DNA of 64,000 nt from Renibacterium salmoninarum ATCC 33209. GTDB lineage: Bacteria; Actinomycetota; Actinomycetes; Actinomycetales; Micrococcaceae. Location of the stretch: NCBI RefSeq assembly GCF_000018885.1, contig NC_010168.1:2728001-2792000 (forward strand), in the 5' to 3' direction. The notes under the pieces were generated by a model, which was not told the DNA's origin, did no database searches, and saw nothing but the letters and a program-made list of their open reading frames with translations. Shown in pieces: positions 1 through 8,551 of the stretch; within the stretch, counting starts at the first letter, position 1, and each line of letters opens with the position of its first letter. Made by a program: the position numbers and the translations under genes.

Positions 1-128
1 ATAATTCGCCCGAGCGCTCTTGAGCTTTCCACTGGTGTCTTCTCGGCAATGCCGAGAAGAAGCTTTTGGGCCTGATAAATATCATCAAGACTCACCGGGG
101 ACTGCGAAAGCACTGTTGTCGGTTTCAC
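1..128 (-). CDS. ilvA: Threonine ammonia-lyase, N-terminal part (runs off window)
   Basis: The first 42 residues are visible. After a short leader they read SLDDIYQAQKLLLGIAEKTP and then VESSRAL, the opening helix and TPV..S..L stretch typical of PLP-dependent threonine dehydratases that deaminate threonine to 2-oxobutanoate. The start is GTG at 128, with AGGAC a few bases upstream. The PLP lysine lies outside the window, so the assignment rests on the N-terminal signature alone; another fold-type II PLP enzyme is possible. Between this start and galM (about 129-279) I recognise no gene. Confidence 0.55.
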   Translation of the reverse strand, partial: MKPTTVLSQSPVSLDDIYQAQKLLLGIAEKTPVESSRALGRI

Positions 129-279
129 ACGTCCTGCTCTTTCTGCTTTTCCACTCGCATTTTAGGAAGTGGTTCGGCTCAGGAGACCGTTTTGAAGCTG
201 GTCTTCAATAGTGGCTCAATCATTCCGCAGTAGGCATCAATGACGAAATTCGTGTTCACCAGGTGGTCTTCATGACGGC

Positions 280-1111
280 TTAGAGCTGTGAATCAATGCC
301 CCAGTCGATACTGAATCTTGCCCCTGATTCGAGGCAAAAAAGCCCGTAGCCAGTGTTAAAAGCGTTAGCTGGCGCACTCATTGGCTCAATTGCCACCGCT
401 TTATTCCGACCAGGGAATTCAGCGGTGACAAATATATGCACAAATTGGCATGTATTGTTCTGATGTAGGCTCACCCAGCGACCATCAGAGTCAGCTAAGG
501 TGCAGCGGGTCTCGCCATCAGCGTTGAACTCTAAGGCCGTGTAGGCGGTATCCATATCCAGGTGCGAGACTGGCACACCGTCACGAAGATCATTATCAGC
601 GCTAACCGCCTCGTGACTACGCGGGATCAGTCCCGCATCGACCGAGAGGTATTTTGCCGCGGGCACCCGCAGGGTCAGATTCTCGGTTGGCACTTCACCT
701 AGCCGCAAATACGGATGCGCTCCCAGCGCAACGGGGGCAGGCAGATCCGACTCGTTAATCAAGGTTTGTTTCACGGTCAGCGAGCCCTGCTCAGTGAGTG
801 AAAATTCCACCTCGTGAACAACTTGAAACGGGTACCCGTGTTGCGGGTAGATGCGGGTAGATGCGGGCAGAAAGTAGCACCGATTCGTTGGAGCTCGCCA
901 AAACTTGATACTCCTGATTGCGCAGTAAGCCATGGATCGCGTGCCCACGCGGAACCTCGGTGATATCTAACTGCTGCCGAACCCCGTTGAGCATCCATTG
1001 CCCATTTTCGACGCGATTCGGCCAGGGCGCCAGCATCAGTCCGGCACCCATCGGTGGAACCGGACTATCGAGCGCTGGCTCAGTCAGCTGCACCCCGTTA
1101 CGCGAATAACT
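280..1111 (-). pseudogene. galM: Aldose 1-epimerase, 5'-truncated and frameshifted
   Basis: Mutarotase of the galactose pathway. The 5' part encodes SYSRNGVQLTEP, then GAGLMLAPWPNRVENG and HAIHGLLRN. The 3' part, in another frame, encodes GAHPYLRLG and ends near SIDWGIDSQL. The frames join at a 10-bp tandem duplication (GCGGGTAGAT at 843-852 and 853-862); removing one copy restores ARIYPQHGYPF. A TGA at 1112-1114 and a large hairpin directly beyond it replace the expected first 25 or so residues, so the start is also missing. It lies divergent to the DeoR-galT-galK genes. Family identity is firm; function is very likely lost. Confidence 0.88.
843..862. repeat. 10-bp tandem duplication inactivating galM
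   Basis: GCGGGTAGAT occurs twice head to tail, followed by a partial third copy (GCGGGCAG). The 10-bp gain shifts the galM frame and looks like replication slippage. Confidence 0.85.
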
Positions 1112-1119
1112 TCAGAAGT

Positions 1120-1156
1120 GCGGCGGCCAGGCGAGAAACGCTCGCCTGGCCGCCGC
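1120..1156. repeat. Perfect hairpin, 16-bp arms, at the galM 5' breakpoint
   Basis: GCGGCGGCCAGGCGAG, loop AAACG, then the exact reverse complement. There is no good T-tract on either strand. It sits where the galM start and promoter should be. It could be a terminator left by a deletion, or a structure that provoked the loss. Confidence 0.8.
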
Positions 1157-1276
1157 CGTTTGATAGCTGGATTAGGGCATCTGAGGTTCCGGTCATGCAC
1201 CCACGCTACAACCCCTATCAAGCAGATCAAGCCCCAAGACTGAAAGCGAGGTTTTTGATATTTTGTTTGAATAACT

Positions 1277-2044
1277 TTGAATTTGGTTGATGATTGGAGA
1301 AGGCGTGTTGCCGGGCTTGCCGCTGCCTTAGACGTCAGCGAAATGACTGTCCGCAGGGATATAGAAATCCTCGACGAACAGCAACTGCTCAAGAAGATCC
1401 ATGGTGGGGCCAGCCGAATCAATGCTTTGACCTCGGTTGAACCAGGGTTCGCCTCTAAGGCGGATCGGCAACTCGACGCGAAACGCGCCATCGCCCGAGA
1501 AGCGCTTAGCCTGGTTGAACCCGGTATGACCATCGCGCTGGGAGGCGGCACGACGACTTACCATCTAGCTACCTGCCTGGGCCAGATAGATCAGCTAACT
1601 ATCATCACGAACTCGATCAAAGCTGCTGAAGCTCTCCATCAGTTGCCTAGCCAGCCAGCGGTTATTGTCACCGGCGGTGAACGAACGCCGTCGGAAGCAC
1701 TAGTTGGCCCGCTAAGCGTCGCGGCAATCAACACTCTTAACGTCGATATTTGCTTTCTTGGCGTGCACGGCATTCATATGCGAGGACTCAGCAGCCCAAA
1801 CCTTGCCGAGGCGCAGACGAACGCAGCTTTCATTGAATTTTCGGGCCGGCTGGTGGTGCTGACAGACCACAGCAAATTCGGGCTTCGTGCACTGGCAAGT
1901 TTTGCCCAGATTGACGAGGTTGACGTTTTGGCCACCGACGACGGCGCCTCCGCGGCAACACTGGAAACTTACCGCCCGCTCGTCGCCGAACTAAGGATCG
2001 CGGCAGCGTCTGCACAAACACGACGATCGGACTTAGCTCGATGA
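1277..2044 (+). CDS. DeoR-family transcriptional regulator of the galactose genes (N-terminus damaged?)
   Basis: DeoR-type repressor. The helix-turn-helix reads VAGLAAALDVSEMTVRRD, followed by the HGGA motif and a sugar-phosphate-sensing domain (GGGTTTYHLA, ITNSIKAAEAL, LGVHGI). The C-terminus overlaps galT by 4 bp, so it is translationally coupled to galTK and probably controls them in response to a sugar phosphate. The only in-frame start is TTG at 1277 with no clear ribosome site, a TGA lies three codons upstream, and the usual first 20 or so residues (R...I...G.V) are missing or scrambled. The 5' end may carry an indel. Confidence 0.75.
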   Translation: MNLVDDWRRRVAGLAAALDVSEMTVRRDIEILDEQQLLKKIHGGASRINALTSVEPGFASKADRQLDAKRAIAREALSLVEPGMTIALGGGTTTYHLATCLGQIDQLTIITNSIKAAEALHQLPSQPAVIVTGGERTPSEALVGPLSVAAINTLNVDICFLGVHGIHMRGLSSPNLAEAQTNAAFIEFSGRLVVLTDHSKFGLRALASFAQIDEVDVLATDDGASAATLETYRPLVAELRIAAASAQTRRSDLAR

Positions 2045-3144
2045 GCACTTTAATGACCAGTATTCAGCTGGCCGATGGCCGAGAACTTATCTATTTCGAC
2101 GAATCAGCTCAGCCGCATCCAGAGCACGATGAACGACCGCTGCCGCTGCGACCTGATTCAGAGACCGGCCAAATCCGCTTTGACGCGCTCACCGGGGATT
2201 GGGTAGCTGTCGCCGCCCACCGCGGCAGCAGAACCTATTTACCACCAGCTGATCAATGCCCGCTCTGTCCAAGCCAGCCCGGTAGGTTCTCAGAAATTCC
2301 AGGCGGCAGCTACGACGTCGTGGTCTTTGAAAACCGATTCCCTTCACAGGGCCCAGCCGTTGGCGTGGCACCGGATCAGCCCGAGTGGGGAACCTCCGGC
2401 GTGGGGTTTGGCCGCTGCGAAGTGGTCGCGTTCACTTCCGAACATGAAGGTTCTTTTGGAACCTTGAGCCCGCAGCGGGCCCGGACGGTTTTGGCAGCCC
2501 TAGCGCAACGTACGCAATGGCTCAGCGCACTGCCGGGAATTCAACAAGTCTTTCCTTTTGAAAACCGGGGCAAAGACGTCGGGGTAACGCTAAACCATCC
2601 GCACGGCCAGATCTATGCCTATCCCTACCTCACGCCCCGCGCGCAGGTGATGGCCAATGCGGCGCTCAAACACCACCAGCTGCACGATGAGATCTTGCTG
2701 GAGCATATTCTACAATCCGAGCGAGATTCCGGTGAACGGATGATCGCCGAGGGCACTCATTTCAGCGCCTATGCACCTTTTGCCGCACATTGTCCGTTAG
2801 AAGTTCATTTGGTGCCACATCGCCAGGTTGCGGATCTCTCCGAGCTCAACGACGCAGAACTGGACGAACTAGCACCGATGTATTTGGACCTCTTACACCG
2901 CCTCGACACGGTTTATGACTCCCCCACACCGTATATTGCCGCCTGGCATCAAGCTCCGATTGCGACGCAGCTGCGCTCAGTTAGTAGGCTCCATCTTCAA
3001 ATCACCTCGCCCCGCCGAGCCGCGGATAAGCTCAAGTTCTTGGCTGGCAGTGAAGCAGCAATGGGCGCTTTTATCAATGACAGTACCCCTGAGCGCATTG
3101 CAGATCAGCTGCGCAACGCAAGCCGTCGAGGTGCCGGATCATGA
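2041..3144 (+). CDS. galT: Galactose-1-phosphate uridylyltransferase
   Basis: Leloir pathway enzyme that exchanges UMP between UDP-glucose and galactose-1-phosphate. It has the catalytic His-Pro-His (residues 186-188 in NHPHGQIYAYP), a CPLC zinc motif at 73-76 and a complete C-terminal HIT-like domain. At 367 aa it has normal actinobacterial length. It overlaps the regulator upstream and galK downstream by 4 bp each, giving one transcriptional unit. Intact. Confidence 0.95.
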   Translation: MSTLMTSIQLADGRELIYFDESAQPHPEHDERPLPLRPDSETGQIRFDALTGDWVAVAAHRGSRTYLPPADQCPLCPSQPGRFSEIPGGSYDVVVFENRFPSQGPAVGVAPDQPEWGTSGVGFGRCEVVAFTSEHEGSFGTLSPQRARTVLAALAQRTQWLSALPGIQQVFPFENRGKDVGVTLNHPHGQIYAYPYLTPRAQVMANAALKHHQLHDEILLEHILQSERDSGERMIAEGTHFSAYAPFAAHCPLEVHLVPHRQVADLSELNDAELDELAPMYLDLLHRLDTVYDSPTPYIAAWHQAPIATQLRSVSRLHLQITSPRRAADKLKFLAGSEAAMGAFINDSTPERIADQLRNASRRGAGS

Positions 3145-4271
3145 CCATTCAAGAAGCTTTCAGTACCGAGTTCGGCTACGCGCCAGATGGGCTCTGGCAA
3201 GCCCCCGGTCGGGTGAATTTGATCGGCGAACACACCGATTACAACCACGGTTTTGTGCTTCCCTTCGCCATTGACCGGCAAGCCACTGTTGCGGTGCGAC
3301 TTCGCCAAGATTCAATAATCAACCTGATCTCCTCGAGTCCTGGCACTGAACCGGTCACCAGCACGGTAGAAAATGCTGGCCAGGCAACCGGCTGGACGGC
3401 TTATCTCTTGGGCGTCGTGTGGTCGCTTCAGGAACAGGGAATCCGCGTTCCGGGCTTCGATGTCTATCTGGATTCCACCGTGCCGACTGGGGCAGGGTTG
3501 TCTTCCTCGGCAGCGTTGGAATGCGCCATCGCGCTAGCACTCAATGAATTACTCGAGGCAGGACTCAGCCGAGAAGAGTTAGTTCTCATCGGTCAGCGGG
3601 CAGAGAACTCTGTGGTTGGCGCGCCTACCGGAATCCTGGATCAGTCCGCTTCCTTGCTAGCCCAAGAGGGTCAGGCGGTCTTTCTGGATTGCCAAAGCCG
3701 GGAATCGGGGTTGGTGCCCCTCGATTTAGCCACGACCGGATTGACCCTCCTGGTCATGGACACGAAAGTCTCACACGCCCATGCAGACGGCGGCTATGCC
3801 GACCGGCGTAAGTCTTGCGAGCGAGCGGCTGCCGAGCTGGGATTATCATCCTTACGCGAGTTGACCGTGGCCGGGCTGGATCGAGCCGCAACAGTTCTCG
3901 ATGAAGAGACCTTTCGGCGAGCGCGACACATTGTGACCGAAAACCAGCGCGTGCTGGAAACGGTGGAATTGTTGCGCGCCGGATTGCCGGAACAGATTGG
4001 TCCGATCCTCGATCAGAGCCATCTTTCAATGCGCGACGATTTTGAGATTTCCAGTCTTGAGCTCGATTTGGCCGTAGCTACGGCAATGGCAAACGGCGCA
4101 ATCGGAGCACGGATGACTGGTGGCGGCTTCGGCGGCTCAGCGATTGATTTAGTGCCGCTCCAGGAAGCTGATCGGGTCCGTGCGGCAGTTAACGCGGAGT
4201 TTGCGGCCGCAGATTTTGGCCAGCCGAATACTTTCGACGTCGTGCCAGGGCCGGGCGCGCGAAGGCTTTGA
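3141..4271 (+). CDS. galK: Galactokinase
   Basis: GHMP-family kinase that phosphorylates galactose at C1 using ATP. Signature GRVNLIGEHTDYN at residues 23-35, ATP-binding PTGAGLSSSAALE at about 113-125, and the C-terminal GARMTGGGFGGSA near 321-333. At 376 aa it is full length. Last gene of the regulator-galT-galK unit. Because galM is broken, galactose anomers would depend on spontaneous or other mutarotation. Confidence 0.96.
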   Translation: MTIQEAFSTEFGYAPDGLWQAPGRVNLIGEHTDYNHGFVLPFAIDRQATVAVRLRQDSIINLISSSPGTEPVTSTVENAGQATGWTAYLLGVVWSLQEQGIRVPGFDVYLDSTVPTGAGLSSSAALECAIALALNELLEAGLSREELVLIGQRAENSVVGAPTGILDQSASLLAQEGQAVFLDCQSRESGLVPLDLATTGLTLLVMDTKVSHAHADGGYADRRKSCERAAAELGLSSLRELTVAGLDRAATVLDEETFRRARHIVTENQRVLETVELLRAGLPEQIGPILDQSHLSMRDDFEISSLELDLAVATAMANGAIGARMTGGGFGGSAIDLVPLQEADRVRAAVNAEFAAADFGQPNTFDVVPGPGARRL

Positions 4272-4283
4272 GCCTCGCTCGGC

Positions 4284-4430
4284 TCAATCTAGTTTTGCTT
4301 CTTCACGCCGAAGCTGACGAATTCGCAATTGCAGAAACTGGATGAGCAGCACCGAAATCCAGCCGCCCAATATGATCGCCGCGACAATCAGCACAATATT
4401 TAGGATTGAAAACGCGGTCACCATGAACAT
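4284..4430 (-). CDS. 48-aa single-pass membrane peptide
   Basis: Not in a family I recognise. The frame starts at ATG 4430, preceded by AGAGGAG with about 8 bases spacing, a strong ribosome site. It encodes MFMVTAFSILNIVLIVAAII, then LGGWISVLLIQFLQLRIRQL, and ends RREEAKLD. That is one long hydrophobic helix followed by a basic, then acidic, amphipathic tail. It converges on galK, with its stop 13 bp beyond the galK stop. The membrane helix, the Shine-Dalgarno and sensible codons support a real gene. An alternative start two codons in (4424) is possible. Confidence 0.72.
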   Translation of the reverse strand: MFMVTAFSILNIVLIVAAIILGGWISVLLIQFLQLRIRQLRREEAKLD

Positions 4431-4515
4431 GAATTGTCGCTCCTCTAACGCCTGTTACTAGATATTTTCCTCAGCTTAGCCGGGCAGCAAGATTCTTCAC
4501 GGCTCCAGATACAAA

Positions 4516-4560
4516 AGTGGCCTTGTTGCCAGTGAATACTTCACTGGCAACAAGGCCGCT
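4516..4560 (-). terminator. Rho-independent terminator of the Bax-inhibitor gene
   Basis: An 18-bp perfect stem (arms 4519-4536 and 4540-4557) with a 3-base loop. On the minus strand it is followed by ACTTTTGT, a modest U-tract, directly downstream of the Bax-inhibitor-1 gene. Confidence 0.8.
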
Positions 4561-4601
4561 TCTAGATCTTGCGGTGTTCGCTAGCTGCCAAGCCTAGGCA
4601 G

Positions 4602-5474
4602 CTAGTTATTACCTCTTAGTAAAGCCAAAATCCGAATGATTTCCACGTAGAGCCAGACCAAAGTTACGGTCAGACCGAACGCTGCGGACCAGGAGTATTT
4701 TGCCGGAAGCTGGTTTTCCACGCCCTGTTGAATCGAGGTGAAATCAAGAACCAGCGAATACGCAGCCAAGCCCACGGCCAAAATACCAATAATGACGCCC
4801 AGCGGAATGCCAAAAATCACAATGCCACGAGCACCCCAAGGGCTTGCCATGCCGGCGAACAGCATCAAGCCAAGGTTCACCAGGCTGAATATGGCGTAGC
4901 CGCCCAACGCGATCATAAAGAAACGCGTCATCTTGGGCGTAGCGCGGAACTTGCCACTCTTGTAAAGCGCCAGCGTCAAGCCGAAGACAATCAAGGTGCC
5001 AAGAACGGCCTGGATGACGATGCCGCTGAAGCGCGATTCCAATAGACCGGAAAGGCCGCCTAGGAAGAATCCTTCGAACAACGCATAGCCCAGGATCAAA
5101 ATCTTGGACGGTTCGCGCTTGAACGAGTTCACCAGACCAAGGACCAGTCCAACGATGACGCCGGGCAGCATCAGGATGGGGAAAGCCCAACCGATAGCTG
5201 CACCAATGACGACTAAGCCAAAGCTCACGAGCGTTTTGATCAGCACATCGTCATAGGTCATCCGACCCATCTGAGCATTCGACGCTGGCGGCTGGTTGTA
5301 CATGCCCTGCAACTGCTCGGGTGTGCACACCGGCGGCGGCGAAGCATAGCCAGTCTGACCAAATCCTGGTTGGCCGTATCCTTGCTGAGCATAGCCCTGA
5401 GGTGCCTGCGGAACCGGGGGCTTATTGCTGAAGTTTTTGTTGTTGGCAAAGACCGGGTTTCCACCGTATGCCAT
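4602..5474 (-). CDS. Bax inhibitor-1/YccA family membrane protein
   Basis: 290 aa. A Gly/Gln/Pro-rich cytoplasmic N-terminus (about 1-70, with repeated GYGQ/GFGQ) is followed by seven predicted hydrophobic helices, beginning TYDDVLIKTLVSFGLVVIGA and ending VEIIRILALLRGNN. This is the layout of actinobacterial BI-1/YccA proteins, proposed calcium-leak or stress-related membrane proteins. GGAGG precedes the ATG. Monocistronic with its own terminator; divergent from the MFS gene at 5650. Physiological role unknown here. Confidence 0.88.
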   Translation of the reverse strand: MAYGGNPVFANNKNFSNKPPVPQAPQGYAQQGYGQPGFGQTGYASPPPVCTPEQLQGMYNQPPASNAQMGRMTYDDVLIKTLVSFGLVVIGAAIGWAFPILMLPGVIVGLVLGLVNSFKREPSKILILGYALFEGFFLGGLSGLLESRFSGIVIQAVLGTLIVFGLTLALYKSGKFRATPKMTRFFMIALGGYAIFSLVNLGLMLFAGMASPWGARGIVIFGIPLGVIIGILAVGLAAYSLVLDFTSIQQGVENQLPAKYSWSAAFGLTVTLVWLYVEIIRILALLRGNN

Positions 5475-5649
5475 ATTCGTCCTCCATTTCGGGCGAGTGA
5501 TCTTTCCACCCTAACAAGGGGAACGATGCTAATGCAGTCAAAGTTCCTCACAATATGGCAAATATCCCGGAAAATATCGCTACCAAGGTGCACAATCTGA
5601 GATAACTGAAACTGTTCCGATTTGACTGCGGCGGCAAAGGAGCCGAATT

Positions 5650-7035
5650 GTGAAGACCATACCTTGGTTACAAAGATCTCGGACCATCGCACCCCCTGGA
5701 TTTAATCGCTGGCTTATTCCGCCCGCCGCCCTTGCAGTTCACCTTTGTATTGGCCAGGCTTACGCCACCAGCGTGTACAAAACAGCGTTAGTTAAGCATG
5801 CTGCGGTCAGTCAGACTGAGATCGGCATTATCTTCTCGATCGCGATTGTGATGTTGGGCGTCTCTGCCGCAGTGTTTGGCACCTGGGTGGACCGAGGCGG
5901 GCCGCGGCAGGCGATGGCGACCTCGGCAGTGTGCTGGGCAGTGGGCTTTCTTGTCGGCGCGTTGGGCATCTTTACTGGCCAGCTCTGGTTGGTCTATCTG
6001 GGCTACGGCGTTATTGGCAGTATTGGGCTTGGCATCGGCTACATATCGCCGGTATCGACTCTGATCAAGTGGTTTCCGGACCGGCCCGGCTTGGCTACCG
6101 GAATGGCCATTATGGGTTTTGGCGGCGGTGCGCTCATCGCAAGTCCGCTATCGAGTTTCCTCTTGCAAGCTTACGATCCGAATTATTCGACGGCGGCAAG
6201 TTGGATTCCGAGCGGCGCCGCCGTCGGCTTGTTGTTCTTGACCCTGGCCGGAATCTACTTTGTCTACATGATGCTGGGCGCCTTCTTTATTCGAGTTCCC
6301 GCTGACGGCTGGGTTCCCGCCGGGTTCAAGCCAGAAAAACTCAAGCAACGACCGTTAGTTAGCAACGCCAATGTTTCTGCCAAGAACGCCATCAAGACCC
6401 CCCAGTTTTGGCTCCTTTGGGTTGTACTCTTTTGCAATGTCACGGCTGGCATTGGCATCTTGGAGCAAGCCTCACCGATGATCCAAGACTTCTTCCGGGG
6501 CAGCGCCGGCAATTCAACGGTTTCCGCGGCGGTCGCCGGTGGCTTTGTCGGCTTGCTGTCGTTGGGCAATATGCTCGGTCGATTTGTCTGGTCATCCACT
6601 TCGGATGTTGTTGGCCGCAAGGGAATCTACATGCTTTACCTGGGTTTGGGTGCGATTCTTTACGTCTTACTAGCCACAGTCGGATCTTCAGCAACCTTGG
6701 TCTTTGTTGTGCTGGCGCTTATTATCTTAAGCTTTTACGGTGGCGGGTTTGCCACGATACCCGCCTATTTACGCGACCTGTTTGGCACCTTTCAAGTGGG
6801 AGCAATCCATGGCCGACTATTGACGGCATGGTCTGCCGCCGGAGTGGCCGGCCCGCTCATTGTCAACGGGATCTTGGACGCCCAAGGAAAACCTGGAACT
6901 TTGCATGCCGCGAACTATCAGCCCGCCTTATTCACCATGGTGGTGCTGCTCGTTATCGGCTTCGCCGCCAACCTTCTTGTTCGACCCTTTGCCGCAAAAT
7001 TCCATGAAACCCCCGTTACTCAGGAGTCAGTATGA
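5650..7035 (+). CDS. MFS transporter, oxalate/formate antiporter (OFA) type
   Basis: 461 aa with about 12 hydrophobic helices. OFA-like features are GYGVIGSIGLGIGYISPVST, the following KWFPDRPGLATGM, and the cytoplasmic GRFVWSSTSDVVGRKG loop. Such proteins exchange or import small carboxylates; the substrate cannot be told from sequence. The start is GTG at 5650. Its stop overlaps the start of a tiny membrane gene (7032), the usual partner of this family. The gene itself is intact. Confidence 0.82.
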   Translation: MKTIPWLQRSRTIAPPGFNRWLIPPAALAVHLCIGQAYATSVYKTALVKHAAVSQTEIGIIFSIAIVMLGVSAAVFGTWVDRGGPRQAMATSAVCWAVGFLVGALGIFTGQLWLVYLGYGVIGSIGLGIGYISPVSTLIKWFPDRPGLATGMAIMGFGGGALIASPLSSFLLQAYDPNYSTAASWIPSGAAVGLLFLTLAGIYFVYMMLGAFFIRVPADGWVPAGFKPEKLKQRPLVSNANVSAKNAIKTPQFWLLWVVLFCNVTAGIGILEQASPMIQDFFRGSAGNSTVSAAVAGGFVGLLSLGNMLGRFVWSSTSDVVGRKGIYMLYLGLGAILYVLLATVGSSATLVFVVLALIILSFYGGGFATIPAYLRDLFGTFQVGAIHGRLLTAWSAAGVAGPLIVNGILDAQGKPGTLHAANYQPALFTMVVLLVIGFAANLLVRPFAAKFHETPVTQESV

Positions 7036-7142
7036 AAACTTCATCACCGGCGCTTATTACCTTGGCGTGGCTGCTCGTTGGCGCACCACTTGTTTAAGGC
7101 ATTGTGCAGAAGCTCATCAAAGTTGCGGCCCTTTTCCACTAG
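7032..7142 (+). pseudogene. MFS transporter small subunit, stopped by TAA
   Basis: Starts in a 4-bp ATGA overlap with the MFS gene. It reads MKTSSPALITLAWLLVGAPL, V, TAA (7095-7097), then GIVQKLIKVAALFH and TAG (7140-7142). Many OFA-type MFS genes are followed by a 35-45 aa membrane peptide of the form PALV.LAWL.VG.P..YGV...L.K...LF. The TAA sits where Tyr is expected (TAC or TAT), so the helix is cut after 21 residues. The match to that peptide family is from memory. Confidence 0.72.
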
Positions 7143-7157
7143 CCAGCACTTAGAGCG

Positions 7158-8019
7158 CTAGAGCCGAAAACCGCCTTCTGTGCTGAGTATCTGCCCCACC
7201 ATCCAACGACCTTCGTCGCTGGCCAACCACGCAATTAATCGTGCCGGATCCTCTGGGACACCGACGCGGCCAAACGGCAAGGTCTTCAGATAAGCGTCGA
7301 AATCGCCCAGCGGGCGGTCCGATGTTTCCGGATCCATATAACCGGTATTTACCGGGCCAGGATTTACCGTGTTGAGGATAATTCCGCGACTAAGCAGCTC
7401 GCTAGCTACTGTGGCCGTCAGCCCGGCCAGCACAGATTTTGAGGCCACATAGGAGACTTCGCCCGGCCGCGGGCCGAGTGATCTGGCCAGAGGTCAGCCA
7501 GATCACTCGGCCCGCGGAAAACTCATCTTGTGGCACTCGAATCTGCTGCACACCCGGCTGGGTTCGCATTGCTTCCCGTGGCGCGAACTGCTCGGCAAAG
7601 TATCGAGTCAGCAAGAGCGGCGATCGGGCATTGACCGTCCAATGCGCGTCCAAGGTCTCCGCCGTCATGTCAAAAATCGAACCGTCTTGCCCGGTACGCG
7701 CGTGATTGCAGATCAGAATATCTAAGCGGCCTAACGCTTCGGCACCAACTTCGATCAGTTCAGCAGCCGACGTCGGCTGGCTCAAGTCTGCGCTCAGGTC
7801 ACCGAAAAGCGCGCCTGCTATCTGCTCGGCCCGAATTCCAGCACACACTTGGGCAAGATCGTCGCCACCCCATTGCTGTTGCTCATCATGCGCCCGGTAA
7901 TGCTGAATGAAGATCTTAGCTCCGTCGGCAGCAAACCTGCGTGCGATCGCATAGCCAATGCCACGCCGTCGAGAAACACCAGTGATCAGTACATTGCGTC
8001 CTTGCAACGGAAAGTTCAT
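7158..8019 (-). pseudogene. SDR-family oxidoreductase, frameshifted
   Basis: Short-chain dehydrogenase. The N-terminal part has the NAD(P)-binding ITGVSRRRGIGYAIARRFA, ICNHA and the GRVIWLTSGQ strand. The C-terminal part, in another frame, carries the catalytic-loop remnant EVSYVASKSVLAG, then NTVNPGPVNTGYM and a standard end. The frames break at about 7463, immediately beside the right arm of a perfect 21-bp palindrome (7467-7517) inside the gene. The residues expected after TSGQ in this family (GPMPGE-like) are replaced by ITRPAAG, which is encoded by the palindrome arm. Confidence 0.85.
7467..7517. repeat. Perfect 21-bp inverted repeat inside the SDR gene
   Basis: Arms 7467-7487 and 7497-7517 are exact reverse complements separated by 9 bases. 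The arm encoding GRVIWLTSG matches conserved SDR sequence. The other arm encodes non-conserved residues next to the frameshift, so it may be a templated copy. Confidence 0.85.
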
Positions 8020-8042
8020 AACAATCACCCTAGCGTTGCGAG

Positions 8043-8504
8043 CTAGCTTTCTAGATCTAGCGGCGGGAGCTTCCGCGCGCCAGGGCCTTCCTGACTCAAC
8101 GCATCTCCAGGGTTAATGACTCGACAACGACTCAGAGACAAACAACCGCAACCAATACAGCCAGTCAGCTCGCGCTCAAGTTGCTCGATTTCCAGCCGAC
8201 GCGTTTCCAAATGCTTTCGCCAACGGGCCGAGATCCGCTGCCAATCGCGTTTTGCCGGCATCCGATCATCTGGCAGCGCTTCGAAGACTTCAGCGACCTC
8301 GGCAAGGGGAATACCCATCCGCTTAGCCACTTGAATCAATGAAATTCGCCGTAAGGTGTAGCGCCGGTAGCGCCGCTGATTACCGCTTGTTCGCTGTGAG
8401 GAGATCAGCCCTAGACTCTCGTAAAAGTGCAGCGCAGACACTGCAGCCCCGGTTCGCTCGGCCACCTCGCCTACGCTGAGCAGATCTGTTGGTGTTAGGC
8501 GCAT
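8043..8504 (-). CDS. soxR: Redox-sensing activator SoxR (MerR family)
   Basis: 153 aa. A MerR helix-turn-helix (LLSVGEVAERTGAAVSALHF) and dimerisation helix are followed by the four-cysteine [2Fe-2S] motif Cys116, Cys119, Cys121, Cys127 (CIGCGCLSLSRC), diagnostic for SoxR. Oxidation of the cluster by redox-cycling compounds activates target promoters. It is divergent from an MFS pump gene, with a SoxR box in the 47-bp gap. In actinobacteria SoxR usually controls a few export or oxidoreductase genes. Appears intact. Confidence 0.95.
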   Translation of the reverse strand: MRLTPTDLLSVGEVAERTGAAVSALHFYESLGLISSQRTSGNQRRYRRYTLRRISLIQVAKRMGIPLAEVAEVFEALPDDRMPAKRDWQRISARWRKHLETRRLEIEQLERELTGCIGCGCLSLSRCRVINPGDALSQEGPGARKLPPLDLES

Positions 8505-8513
8505 TACGACCTC

Positions 8514-8551
8514 TTGACCTCAAGTTAGCTTGAGGTTCTAGATTAGCAGAC
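8514..8551 (+). promoter_or_regulatory. SoxR box within a long-spacer promoter; probable leaderless start
   Basis: The palindrome CCTCAAGTTAGCTTGAGG (8518-8535) closely matches the classic SoxR operator. It overlaps a -35 TTGACC (8514-8519) and a -10 TAGATT (8539-8544) with a 19-bp spacer, the over-long spacing typical of MerR-activated promoters. The MFS ATG at 8552 lies 7 bases past the -10 with no ribosome site between, so transcription probably starts at or within a base of the ATG. Confidence 0.88.

Noticed and set aside
20..211. 63-aa plus-strand ORF at the left edge
   Set aside because: Overlaps the opposite-strand ilvA start, has no ribosome site and no recognisable feature.
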